The position numbers and the translations under genes are program-made. The notes below the pieces were generated by a model, which worked only from the letters and a program-made list of their open reading frames with translations, did no database searches and was not told where the DNA came from. Of a stretch of DNA of 64,000 nucleotides, positions 38,501 through 50,450 are shown piece after piece. Location: contig NC_135244.1 of the NCBI RefSeq assembly GCF_947623445.1, forward strand, positions 19,096,860 through 19,160,859, given 5' to 3'. The DNA comes from Clavelina lepadiformis. Taxonomy: Eukaryota > Chordata > Ascidiacea > Aplousobranchia > Clavelinidae. Numbering within the stretch: position 1 is the stretch's first letter; each line of letters opens with the position of its first letter.

Positions 38501-39986
38501 TTAACATAAAATCTCACGTAATCGGACAGTCTGACCGTTGACGTTCATCTGTGACGCGTTAAACCAGGCGGAAAGCGATACATTCACAGCAAAAACTGGG
38601 TAATCGAACGTGTGAGAAAGTGTGATTTCAACCCATGCAAATTAACACGCGACAGCGAAGCGACTTGTCCAATCAAGTAGCGTCCTAAATTGTTTGTTTT
38701 CAAGGACAATGGACATTAATTTGCTTCATTTGTCATTAACGATGAGCATCTGCAGAATTCAGACAATTTTAAAGTGTCGCATGTTACACCATACGATTGG
38801 TGGCAGACAGAGTTATACTTGTTCCTTGTTGACCGTTGTGACCTGAATTAACGACATACTGCCGTATGGACATTTACAGCGACCTGTAATTTTGTACCTT
38901 TTCTAACAAGATTTTTGACACCAAGTTATAAAACTTTCCCAAAAAAAGTAATTGATGTTTTCAAACTTGAATAATGGCTACGATTAAAAACATTTTTTCA
39001 AAGTGGTAAAAATTGTTCACCAGTTCATAAGTAGATTTTACAAAATTTGATAATTAATCTTTGTACAGTGTACTGGCATCGATACTTGAGATGACCGCAA
39101 ATCGAATTATAGGTTAGACGCGAAATGGCGTAATTAATGGCCGTGCTTTAATCGGTAATCAATATGGAAAAACCGTAGAAACGTCCTAGTAAAAGTTCAA
39201 AATTAAGCATGATACAATATTAGGAGAAATTTTGAACAAAAACTCAACTTGATTAAAATTGACGTTTGACGACCTTTTCTTTGATAGGTCTGGTTTCAAA
39301 ATCGAAGAACAAAATGGCGGAAGCGTCACGCTGCAGAAATGGCGTCGGCTAAGAAGCGCCAGGATGGCGAAGTGACGCAAAAGATGAAGGAACGCGAAAG
39401 AGACGCACAGACGGAAAATCTATCGTCCTATCCAAGCTCACTCGTCGAGTCGGACAAGGAGGATAAATCGCCATCCGGAGGACATAACAATTTCGATAAC
39501 TTCTCCGACACTCAATCCACTTCCGGATCGGTGGTAACCTCCAAACAAGGTTCAGATAACGACGGAAGTGACGTAGTTAGCGGTGACGACGAAGATGCCA
39601 AACCTTTGCCTCCGAATCGTCCATCTTCCTCTGGTGCTGCTGATGACGAGGACTCGGAGACGGAAAAAGAGCGCCAGTTTAAATCACTCCTCTACGGTGG
39701 ACAAAGATCCCGCGGCGAACAGTACGAGCAAGCTCCTGGAGCATATACAACTCAATTCTCCGCTTGTCCTGGAGAGCTCGCACCAAACGGCGGGATTCAG
39801 TCCTTTAATTTCGGAATGCTTTCGAATAAATCCCCCGGAGTAAGCTCTGCGGGATACCGCAGCTCCGGAACAAACTCCCTTTGCGTGGGAACATCCTCTA
39901 TGGTTGGAGCGGATTCGATATTCAACGGATGTCCGGCAGCGTTGTCCGGGGGCCTGGTGGATGAAATAAATCTTCAAAAATATTAA
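35575..39986 (+). CDS. Nkx6: NK6-class homeodomain transcription factor Nkx6
   Basis: Nuclear repressor-type transcription factor; the family patterns ventral neural tube and endoderm. Coding exons are 35575-36082, 36894-37069 and 39288-39986 (phases 1 and 0), giving 460 residues. There is an eh1-like motif FGINDIL (69-75) matching GINDILSRP of vertebrate NKX6. The NK6-specific linker [16 protein letters not shown] is at about 141-156. The homeodomain, about 183-242, begins [17 protein letters not shown] and ends [14 protein letters not shown]. Intron 2 splits it between QVK and VWF, the usual NK6 position. [10 protein letters not shown] follows, then an acidic Ser-rich tail of about 210 residues, longer than in vertebrates. 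The first in-frame ATG (MDDSN) is chosen because the frame upstream lacks another ATG. The 2.2-kb intron 2 is the largest of the gene and holds repeated TAATTA sites. Confidence 0.95.
37462..37520. repeat. Inverted repeat with homeodomain sites in Nkx6 intron 2
   Basis: GGCGTAATTAAATTTT (37462-37477) faces AAAATTAATTACGCC (37506-37520) across a 28-base spacer that itself contains CTAATTG. The arms are almost perfect complements (one base of slippage). A third GGCGTAATTAA occurs at 39127-39137 in the same intron. TAATTA is a homeodomain core, so this could be a cooperative binding site. A small hairpin-type element is the alternative. Confidence 0.6.
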
Positions 39987-42500
39987 ATTTGATCATCAGG
40001 CCTTGGAAGACTTTGCATGCGCCAGAATCACCCAAAGAAGACATATCTACGTTTTGTTACCGACGAGTTTGTTTTGCTTCGTAAAAAGCTGGTTGAATCT
40101 TTTAGAGCTTAACTTTTTAAAGAAGGTTTGAAAACCAATCTGTTTTTTTTTTCATTACACAGACGGAATTCTTTGCTTAGGTTTGCATTCATCGCTTAAT
40201 TCAGTTCATGGCAAAGTATTTCGTGTTTAAAAAATGTTTTAGAGCAAAAGCTGTTACCATAGAGATTGAGTGTTTTTGGACCAAATGTGATTTGTTACTG
40301 TTATATATGACTGTCATTTATTTGTAAGGCGTATCACTGTTTTGTTATCAACGCGTTTTAAGTTATTGGCTGAAGAAATTTCCTCTAACGCTCTCATGCA
40401 CTGTTGTATCACGCTTTCAGCCAGTTCTGTTTCTCTTAGCCCATTCGAGTTTCTTTAGGGGTAATGACAAAACTATAGGCAAATCGAATACAGAATCTAA
40501 TACGGTTAAAAATCGGATTTTCTATAGTTTTAGCAAAACTTAAGCAAATTTCGAAAGATTTTTAACGCGTGTGAGACAAACGTAACGTCGTAACGACATC
40601 ATCCCGTTATATGACTAAGTCCTACCCTTTAGCGAAGGTTAATTGCATTTTAGATTTCAACTGTTTGGTTTGAAGCAATCGATCACGGATAATCTAACTT
40701 ACCCGATCCTTGCGGTTTGAACGACACATTTTTAATGGATACTTTAAAAGACGCTCGCATAATGTTGTAACAGGTTGAAGTGGCGGCTTCATTGCGCGAG
40801 GTTAGAGACTTGTATCAATCACCACATAACGAGAACACGAGGGAACCCACTTCACTATCCAACTATCTACTGCCGTATGGTGGTTGCCTGTTCCACAGAA
40901 ATTTTATCGCTTTTGAATGATGAATAGTGTTTAGACTTAGAGCATGGTGGATAATATGCTATAGGCTACGCTAAAACCAGAAATATAATCAATTATGCAA
41001 AGATAAGCAGATTATGATCCAATCAATGTAAAAATTTCCATTTTAAAAAATATTCTCCTGGCTTTTAGGCTGAAACTGTTACCGAGTAGCCTACGATTCC
41101 AATGCTTTGTGGTTCATCATAGGGTTTTCAAAAAATTTTTATTAACAGTTTTGATTAAATTTGTGGCAATAAACATCGCTTCTTTGCTTACTTCAATCAA
41201 TAATAATCGTATATACTGTACAAAATCCCTTTTATCCTCCAACCTCCCATTAAGCAAAAGGGTCATAAAATAGACAGTAATATCAAACACTACAGCATAT
41301 ACATTACGTGTTGCTTTATACATATCTACACTAACTTATACAAAACTAATTCTAGTAAATCCACTTTCCCGAGGCAAGGGTATTGCATTCTTGCGTATGT
41401 CATATAGAACTACAGTAATTAGCAGCTAACTTAACTTTCCGAAGTTTCGATAAGTGTCGAAACCACGACTTTCCTAAATATAACGCCAGCGCACATCTGT
41501 GAGTTTCCGTTGCCGCCATTAACAATGGTGAAATTGGCGTAGGTAGTTGAAAGAAAGTAACCGCCGATGTAAATCAGGTAAATGCTGCTAGCGTGCTCCG
41601 GACCGCAAACACAGGGTATTTTCCGGAGTTTTTTCTCTTACATGAACGCTTATGCAAACACGAAAGCGACAATGCGCTTAGCTGTTTACTAGAGTTTGAC
41701 GATCTAATTTTCCCACTCCGGAAACTCGTGTGGGATAGTTTCTATTATTGATGTAAAAGGCTTACCCATCAACAACAAAGTATCACTAAAGATTAAACTC
41801 ATGAAGTTGCCTTTTGCCTGTGTGTAGTGGATTTCAAAATGGAGGAGTTTTCGTAAGAAAAACAAAGTCACCAACGGTTCAATCATCAATTTTGAAATTG
41901 TTTAAACACTAAAACGAAACATTTAAATTAAAAAGTGGAAATATATAAAAGTAAAACGCATAGCAGTGGAAATTACCTAAAGCACCTTTCTTTCATCCGT
42001 TCTACCGTATATGGCAAATATATAGGATAGGCCTGTCGGTCTGTCTGATACTTCCTTTTGTTCATTTATTCTGTTCATTACGTTACTTTTCAACTTTCCC
42101 GTTTGGTGATATGTTTGGATGAACTCCACCGTCTACAACGAGGTTTCGTAGAAAATGGTTTAAAGAATTTCCGTTTTCCATTAAACAAAATCTCAACAAA
42201 ACAAAGTTTGCGAACAAAACAAAAACTGGAAAGCGAAACGTTAAACTTTTAACCGCTAAGGGTTTCGTTTTCGCGGAATCAATTGACACCTACACAGCAA
42301 ATTCCCTGGACGATCGGTCAAAGGCAACTTCTTGTTACGAAATCCATTTGCGGGGCATTGCATATATATTCCGTATAGGTGTTACGATGTCGAATCAGAT
42401 TACGTCCAGAGAATTGCAAGACAGTCATTGTACTAATTTATATTTGCTATAGGCAAAAGCCTTTCGTTTAGTTTAAAAGTTTTCTACTTTTCAAGACAGC
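39987..42500. other. Spacer between Nkx6 and the IL-17-like cluster
   Basis: 2.5 kb without a supported gene. The last 230 bases (about 42280-42500) are the promoter region of the first IL-17-like gene and are duplicated at about 48530-48780. Nothing else was recognised. Confidence 0.45.
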
Positions 42501-43838
42501 ATGAAGTCTCTTGTAAGTATGCTTAATAATTTTTCTTGCGTGCCCTCTATCCCAGAGGTAACGACGACTTTATCACCTAAATTTATAACGTTGCCATATA
42601 AAAGTAATGTACATGCTAATTGTGTAAAGTTTGCAAAACCGTTTCAAACTATTGGAAATATTTGTTAATTGAAATTCAAAATCGAGGATAATTGCAGTAT
42701 TTTGCTGATTTCTTTGCTATTTGTTCAAATACTCCACCATGCGGCGTATAGTTAACATGATGCGAAATGGAAATTTAGTCAACTGAAATCAGAAATTTTT
42801 AATTGATATAATTTTGACGATTGAGTTTGCTGCTTTGTTAGAGACGAAAACGTTAAAAGATCTAAGCAAGCGCGACTTCCTTTGTTTTTAGATAACAATC
42901 ATTGCTTGCTTGTGTCTCTGTGGGATCGCCTTCCCTCGTAAAAACAACACAAATAAAGACAGAAGAAGTAAAGACAATTTAGTAAATACTGGAATGAGAA
43001 AAAAACAGAGAAAGCTGCAGTCACAACGCGAAATAGAGTTCATTTGTTCAATGTCACGAAATGACAGAAGGTTGCAATTGCTAAATTATTTTATATTTTA
43101 GTGTAACCTGAATATTACGACCTAATTATTTATATTCTATTACATATACTCTATATATTGCATAAACATTCATATTACGACAAAATTCATTAGTTATACC
43201 TATGTAAGCTATTATACTATATGTTGGAGTTGTCTTTAATCTATTTTACGCTATTCCACTTTATATCTTCCATCTACTGTAATTACCGTTGTAACAAATG
43301 CTAGAAGCTTGTTTTTTTAAATAAGTTTTGGTTACTCAAATATGTAAAAATTTAAATTTTTTCTTCATCTACTTCTAATCCTTATGAAATCGTCAAAGAT
43401 TTTCCTGCAAATTATAATTTTGCGTTTTCGTTGGTGTTTGAATTAAGCAAATTTACCGTTCTTTGCAGGAAAGTAAGAGAGTATGGTTGCAAGCCAGAAC
43501 TCGGGCCAATCAACAAGCATACAGTTTACACCAACAGTGTTGCTCACTGGATAAACGATCACGTGGTTTGTAAGGAGTTGGGATACGAAACAATTCCATT
43601 TGTGTGGTGCCAGGATCACTGCCAGTATAAAGACAAGAACATGGGACTTGTAAACATCACCGATTATGTTCCTGTACCTGTAACCTGGCAGATTGAGAAA
43701 AAAGTGACGTACAAGATGAAAAAAAAGATCTTGAGATGGGAGATTCCTGTTGCCTGTAGCTGCGTGCGTGCGTCGGACGTAAACACAATTCAGCTCAGAG
43801 GAAAGCGCCATACCTGCAGGCGCTTAAAGAAATTTTGA
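42501..43838 (+). CDS. IL-17-like secreted cytokine, gene 1
   Basis: Predicted secreted cystine-knot cytokine of 186 residues. Exons are 42501-42512 (only MKSL), 42892-43070 and 43469-43838, phases 0 and 2. The signal peptide is MKSL plus ITIIACLCLCGIAF, made across the first junction. A basic propeptide-like stretch follows (RKNNTNKDRR, MRKKQRK). The C-terminal domain has the IL-17 pattern: a Trp (HWINDHVVC), then IPFVWCQDHC, then VPVPVTWQIEKKV (compare SVPIQQEILVLRR), and a closing VACSCVRA (compare VGCTCVTP). The final domain is on one exon. The ORF alone cannot reveal the first two exons; the first is a 12-base mini-exon. It is the first of three intact paralogues in direct orientation. 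Assignment to IL-17 rests on spacing and motif resemblance, and another cystine-knot family is possible. Confidence 0.7.
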
Positions 43839-44399
43839 TTTGAGGAAAACATTTTGTCAACGTTGTCTGCCGCTAGTTGTTATGCATGTTACTATTTTAT
43901 AACCCTGTGTTTTTGCTATAACTTACGCAATTATTTATTCATAAAGCAATAAAGAGTCAAGCATTGCTATGGTTGTGGTCAAGTGTAGCCTGAGTTAGAA
44001 TCTACTGAGTTCAAGTTTAAGTTGATTCGTCTACTTTCAAGAATCGAAATTCCCTCTAATGTCCATAACAGCCATTCACTTATATCATAACGTTGTAAAC
44101 GGCTTTAAGTGGGATTTAATCAACCTGCTGAGAAAAGCTATACATTAATACGACAGCACCCATATTTACACATGCGCTCGTATATAAGTGAATATATCGT
44201 ATATCTTAGCAGAAAACTTCCGTCATGTTAACAATGGGCTGGTTAAACGATCGGTAAAATACTACGTTACCTCATGTTCTTATAAAAGTAAATATTGTAA
44301 TGGTAAAGTATCGTTACTACATGTGTCGAGCATCACCAAGCGCATATCGCTAATGTGTTAATGTGAATGTATTGCTATACAATGTTCTAATGTACATTG

Positions 44400-44680
44400 G
44401 GCTTGGTTTGCAAAAAATGTTACCAAATAGTAACAAACAACGTAAGTATAGTTATTCTCTCAATTCTATGTTCATATGCTCGTTGTTAAATGGTTTCTTT
44501 CTTTCCTGCAGGAAACCGAAACGTAATGGTCAAATATCACTATCAAGGCTTAAAGACATTAAATTATTAGATAATACAAGACACACGTGGAAACGTTACT
44601 CATTGGACAAACGATCACGTGATTTGTAAGAACTTGAAAAAAGAAAGACCCTTCCTTTTATGGCTGTAATGTTGTTGTTG
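44400..44680 (+). pseudogene. Decayed IL-17-like copy
   Basis: The part after 44512 resembles exon 3 of gene 1 at the nucleotide level. A CTTTCCTGCAG acceptor is kept. CATTGGACAAACGATCACG matches the CACTGGATAAACGATCACG of gene 1 (TrpINDHVVC region), followed by TTTGTAAG(A/G)A in both. An upstream donor ACAAC/GTAAGT at about 44432 is also intact. Upstream of the match the frame has shifted, and the second half with the CxC motif is missing. So this host-gene copy can no longer code the cytokine domain. Confidence 0.6.
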
Positions 44681-45572
44681 AGGTTATGCAAGCTGGATGA
44701 CTTTAAGGAAAGACAGAGGACTGATTCCTGTTTTGTATATTTTTGTGTTTTTACTCACACACTTTTTCACTATTACCGAGAAAACAATAGCTTTAAACTG
44801 TATCACTTTCGTATTCAAAATTACAAGGTGGAAACTGTGCGATTCAATTTTCAATTTTGTTTGCTTTTTTGTATAAATCGTAACCTTTTTTAAATCCATC
44901 ATCATTCATCAATGGTCGATTGATTTATACATCACCATATATGACTCTGAGTCATATTTAATTAATTGAGGGAGAGGTAGAATTTTGTTCTTTTTCTTCT
45001 CTAAGGGAGAAAGTTTCGGTAATTTTGGGAAACAATAACTTTCTTTATTTGTGTAGAGGACATATGAACAGATATAGTCTTTAGATCTAATGTGGTAGAA
45101 AATTCCCATCCCTTTTAACAATCGAAATTTTAAACAATACACAAAAGAAATGCACTACCTCATATTCATACGTAAATAATAATTTGAATATCATAAATTC
45201 AACAATCCACTTGAACAATCAATTCTTGACCGATGACGGAATGTCAGAAGTATAGTCCAGAAACCATATAAAACTGCGTTTTTTATTCTATTATACCAGC
45301 AAGAAAAGTTTTACGGTATTCAGTATTGTTTGCACAGGTTACCTCAGCATCCAAGAAAAGAAACAACTAGTTTCTTTGACTCTTTGTCATACGTCAATTT
45401 ACGAAAGTGTTTTTACATTCACCAATTTGAATATACGTTATTATTAACGAAATAACTTTCCCTTATTTTTTTCAAACGTTGTTTCATGCTGAATGTATTG
45501 ATAGAAAAACATATGTTCTCTCAACCATTACCGATATAAAACGTCCGTCTTTAGTTCCTCTGCAACTAAAGA

Positions 45573-45580
45573 TATAAAAG
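45573..45580 (+). promoter_or_regulatory. TATA box of IL-17-like gene 2
   Basis: TATAAAAG 153 bases upstream of the start codon at 45726. The surrounding sequence from about 45157 is partly repeated at 49735-50260, upstream of a decayed copy. Confidence 0.5.
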
Positions 45581-45725
45581 TATGCAGCGGCCTATAGGAT
45601 TCTCACAATTAGCTCTGGAATCCACAAACGCCAATTGAACCAAGTTAACATTCAGTGCTAATGCTTAAAACTTTTTGATTACTTTTTTATCGACGTTTCT
45701 CGTTCAACTGGTTGGTGAAGATAAT

Positions 45726-46567
45726 ATGATGTCAGTGCAAGGAATTTTGTTGGTTAGTCCTTAAAAAATAACTCTTAGTATCTTTTTAAACATTTAAAAG
45801 AAAGATTTCTGGAAAAGAAAAGGTTTAAATGGAAGGTTTTATAACGGTTGGTGTAAACCGTTGTTTTATTTTTGCAGACCTTTCTACTGATTTATGGCTT
45901 GAAGTTGGATTTCACATGTTTTGCTGGAAGTGTATCACCTGATATTTCTGTTAAAGAAAAACTAATCAACGTTATTGAAGATCCAAGCGCTAAAAGGTAA
46001 CTCTTTCATTGTAATTCTGCGTAACAAGTAATGGAATACAACTTATAAAAAAGGTCACTAAATAAAATTGTAGTGTGTGAAGAAATTGTAAAAATATAAA
46101 AACAAAAATTACACCAATCTTCGATTAGTAAAGGCATGCAGTGATTTTTAATTAAATGCAAGGTATATTTTTCATTCAGCAATATAAGTAGATACTGCGA
46201 ATCGGGGCTAATTATCGACAATGAAATACACGTCCCCGGATGGCGCAGTGCGTACGTATTATGCAAGTTCTTCGACCCCGATGCAATTTGGTTTGCAAGT
46301 TACGATGGAAATGATTGCTCTTACTCCAAAGGGCGTCGTGGAAAAACAAAAGTTTTAAAATCTTACAAAGCTGAGCCGATCACTTGCAAAAGAACCTTCA
46401 AAGTGAGACAGTCCAACAATAGTTCTGTTGAGCTTGAACTCGAGCTGCCGGTCGGATATACATGCGTTCACAACAAAAAGAAAAAAGCGAGAAACAAGAA
46501 AAAAAAAGTAGGACTGGGATCAAAAAATCATTCTAAAAGAAGAAACAAGAAGCGCAATAGACCGTGA
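45726..46567 (+). CDS. IL-17-like secreted protein, gene 2 (basic tail)
   Basis: 177 residues from exons 45726-45752, 45878-45996 and 46180-46567, phases 0 and 2, the same architecture as its neighbours. The signal peptide begins MMSVQGILLTFLLIYGLKL across the first junction. The cytokine domain is diverged: RYCESG, SAYVLCKFF, IWFASYDGNDC, ITCKRTFKVRQ and a closing LELPVGYTCVH, which aligns with VSVGCTCV of IL-17, except that the usual CxC is reduced to YxC. It ends in a strongly basic tail of about 35 residues (runs of K, KKKK, RRNKKRNR), which may bind heparan sulphate or matrix. No other gene lies within the unit. A TATAAAAG stands upstream. I infer membership of the IL-17-like family from shared gene structure, position and the C-terminal motif. 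Confidence 0.6.
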
Positions 46568-48519
46568 CAAACTTAATTCATTCTTACACTATACTAGTTG
46601 GCTGCTCAGCCATTGCAACTTTTGGCTATCCCTATATACAGTATCGACTTGTCTTAAAAAAGCAAATTTATTTATCGCTTGTGCAAGTATTTTTCTTGGT
46701 CATTTTCTATCTTTTCTTTTACTGTATGTTTTATAATTAACTTCAAATAACTATACAATTGCTGTTGTAACGCGATATACAAATGCTGAGTTCTATTCGT
46801 AACGCACAACAAACTTTTTCTCTTCAACATATACCCTGTTACACTACGTTATTTTTTACGTACTTTTTCTTTCAAATGTTTTATTCGTTTGCCGTTGATG
46901 TTAAGGTAAATTCTTAAAATAAAAAAACTTTAGATGTACTTGCAGTTGGTGCTTTGTGTTATACCATATATAGGCTCTTACCGGTACCTTCACCTGAAAA
47001 TCATTTAAAAAGTGCCAAAAAAGCTATAAAGTACTGTAAATTTACAACTTTGACACATCGATATTTATCATATAACGTTTAATGTTAGTTTTATAGGATG
47101 TTCTAATATTATAAGGTAAATATTTCTATTTGTATGTTTTTTTCTATGTTTTTTCAGCCTGTTTGTCGTCAGCGAGTAAAAGTCTGGTAGGGTTGCGTAA
47201 CAAAGATTTTCCGTATGCAAAAATCTTGTGACAAGTGTTGGCCAAGCTTTCAAGTTCGACTACAAATTTTCAACAGAATGCAGGGTAGATCTTAGAATAG
47301 GTTACTGGACAAAGCAGTATAGTCAATACATGCTGTAGAATAGACCAATGCTTTACAACCGATGTGTTAAAGCGTAACTATATACGTGACCGGAACGTTC
47401 GTTTTACAGATAAAAACACCGTTTAAAAAATGTTCATTGTGTAACGAAAATATGTGACGTGTTATTTATAGTATCCTATTTTTTACCGTTTTTATGGTGT
47501 GTTAATTCTCTACTTGATATGCGATGATTACTTCACGGTGTTTTGGTTTTAGTTGATCAATTGCGATTATCGTTGTTTATCTCACGTTCTGTGCGTTCTT
47601 ATCTTATAAATATCTTAAAACCTCACCTTTTACATTTTACTCATGCTCGAGCCGTTGTTAAGTGATTTAAGAAGTTCGGTTTGGTTTTGGTGGTGGGGGT
47701 TGTTTAATAAAATAAATTGATTTCTTGGGTTTTACTGATGGTGTCGCGATCCACCGGGAATGTGGGAAGATAGCCTGGCATCGAAAGCAAGAATTTTCTG
47801 TTGCAATTGTAACATAAGGGTGACTGAAAAATTGGAACACATCACGACATGCAATGAAAACTCGTATTTTTTGCGCAACCTGCATTTTGATGTTGATAAG
47901 GTTTCATCTTATTCCAGCATAGAGTGAGTCGGGAAATGATGCGAACGAGACCCGCTCAAAATACCAACAATGCAGAATAGTTCTATAACAATTTCAAGAA
48001 ACGTTAACTTCAAACTGTTTTTGCGAACAATGAGAAAAATGTTCACCAATTGTGCAAAAATATTTGCAAAAACAATGTAAATAAATAAACAAGCAAAAAT
48101 ATTTCATTGAAACAAATCAAAATATAGTTTTAGTGCTCCATATTACTTTCTCTATTTATATACATTGTGAGATGTGCCGTCAACTTTTAAAAAGTGCATG
48201 CAAGTGTGTTGAGAGTAATAAAGATTTCAGAGGACCGGAGTAGAAATTAGACCTTTGTCTGATTTCTTAGAATTTTTTTCAATGTTTAATCTCTTATTGT
48301 TCTAACTATTGCCGAGACCGCATTTAAAAGATATGTAGGATGCAAAATGCACATGTCTCTTATAGATTATACGTAATCATTTAATAAAAAGCGATGACTT
48401 TGGCAAAATTAAATCTTGATGCAACGCGCTACTATTAATAATGTGTAGTTGCAAGGATCTGCGCAAAGTTATATATATCTTAATACTGGCACTTTTATAC
48501 TTCAACTTTCGTTTTCACT
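46568..48519. other. Spacer within the IL-17-like cluster
   Basis: 2 kb, AT-rich. No intact cytokine exon was recognised. Reading frames on the minus strand (for example 47667-47885) have no family resemblance. Confidence 0.4.
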
Positions 48520-49317
48520 GCGCTGACAAACACCTATATACAGATGTACAGCTTACATCTCAAGTTTCCTTGGGTGATCGATGAAAAAGCAACTTCATGT
48601 TACGAAACTCATTTGCGACGCATTGTATAAGCTGTAGTACTCTGTATAGGTGGTTACAATGCTGACATATAGGTTTCGTTTAAAGAAGTTCAAACGATCG
48701 AGGACTTTGTACCATTTTATACTTGCAGCAGACAAAGCATTCTGTTGAGTTTTGAAGTTTTTTAAACTTTTCAAGACACCATGAAATATTTTGTAACTAT
48801 TTATATATATATATATTTATAGTATAGGCTATATAGTATATTTATACTATATAAATACTATAAATATATAATATGTATACTTTTTAAAGTCAACTACAGT
48901 AAATCGTTTGCATTCGGTATCTCTAACAATTGTATTATTGTCTTAATTCATTTTTGTCTCCGTAATTTTTCCTTTAATTTTTTATTATTGTCTTAACGCT
49001 AAAGTTTTGTTGCATTTCAAACACAAAAAAAATTAGAAAAATCAAAACAAACGGATCAGTTTCTTCTTTTCTTAATCACAATCATTGTCTGCTATAGTGT
49101 GTTTATTTGGAATCGCCTTCACAATCCTGAAATCGGATAACAGGTTTTGGAGTAATTGTTCTATTTCTATACTGACCGAGAAACAAAACAGTGACAGACA
49201 AACAAAACCTCATAACGTACTCCTTGGCAGAAGCATAGCCGGTTCCCCGTATAGCTGGAAAAAAACAAACTATACTGTTCAAAAGAAGAGCAATGTTTTC
49301 GAGGTCTTGCCATAGAA
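48520..49317 (+). pseudogene. Decayed IL-17-like copy with duplicated promoter
   Basis: About 260 bases ending at 48792 align with the promoter of gene 1. GCAACTTCATGTTACGAAA corresponds to GCAACTTCTTGTTACGAAA, and CTTTTCAAGACA precedes the ATG in both. A mini-exon ATGAAATATTTT followed by GTAACT stands in place of ATGAAGTCTCTT/GTAAGT. At about 49079 ACAATCATTG and GGAATCGCCTTC match gene 1 exon 2 (ACAATCATTG, GGGATCGCCTTC). The acceptor TAG is lost there, the frame differs, and no cytokine exon 3 follows. It may still be transcribed. Confidence 0.6.
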
Positions 49318-49734
49318 TAAGTTTCATTCCAAGAAAGTGTTTTTTCCGGTATTGTATGTCGCTCTTTACTAAATCTATATTGCTGTTTTTAGTCCTTTGT
49401 TTATACTTTCAAAATATACGTTTAGGTTTATTTTGAAAACTTCAAGCATATATATTTCTTATCATATATATTTCACCTAATTTATAAGTTAGAATTTGCT
49501 GACCTTTTTACTTCAGGTTTGGCCTTTTTTTAACCGTAATCAAGGTCCCTAAAAGTGATTGGTATAACACGTCGCCGTCAATGGCGTTTACGCCATCTTG
49601 ATTTTCTGCCAGAGGTAATGTTTCTATTTTAGAAAATTTCACCATTATTTACATAAACAGATGTATAAGGGTAAACCATATTAACTGGAATATTAATTTC
49701 GGTCTCTTTAACAATGAAATCTACACGTAAAGAC

Positions 49735-50450
49735 CATTACCTCATATTCATTCAAGAGTAAATAAAAAAATTTCGGGAATCCCCTTCAAGTGGAAATGTC
49801 TACCACTGTCAGACTGACCGAGTGTCAAGACTCAAAAGTAGACCATATACCGTTAATAACTGTGTTTCTTCGTTGTTACCAACAAAATTAATAACGCATG
49901 CAACATTGTTACAATCACACAATGAACTAGGAAAGTATAGTTATTACAGTTTCTTTAAATTTTAGTCACGCATCAACATACTATACATTACATTTTTCTA
50001 CAATTTAAATATAATAAAAGAAACCATTTTCTCCCATCTTTTTACGTAATGGTGTGTTACCTCAACCAACAACAACATAGAACTTTGGCCTATAAACATT
50101 TCTATAAATCGAAACTGAAAATATATAGCCTAAATGTATATATATATAAGTAAGTACGCAACGACCAATAAAAGGTATTCACAATAAATCGTGGAAATTT
50201 ACAAGAATTACTTAAACCGAGTTAAAATTGAGCGCTAATATCCTAGAACTCGTTGAAACAATTTTTGGTGAGTTACCTTTTTCTTTTCGCTCACCATTCT
50301 TCGACCAGATTCTTCCAACAGGGGACACTGAAAATCAATGTGAAAACCTCCAATTATTTTCCTAAAACCACGAGTAGTAGTAGTCCACTGCACTACAGTT
50401 TCACTGCCCTATTAGCAATTTTTCTCACAACTCAGAAACGCAATCGTTAA
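49735..50450 (+). pseudogene. Second decayed copy, gene 2-type promoter
   Basis: The block from TTACCTCATATTCAT (49740) to about 50260 follows, with many gaps, the order of the region upstream of gene 2 (45157-45720). Shared pieces are CCTCATATTCAT, a GACCG/CCATATA stretch and GCTAAT just before the start. A mini-exon-like TTGAAACAATTTTTG/GTGAGT has TTG where ATG is expected. Further on, a hydrophobic stretch (FTALLAIFLTT) looks like a signal-peptide exon but is out of phase. No cytokine domain follows. Confidence 0.35.

Noticed and set aside
48790-48880. AT palindromes that could form a cruciform
   Set aside because: A simple TATA-type low-complexity stretch within the intron of a decayed gene copy. 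No further structure.
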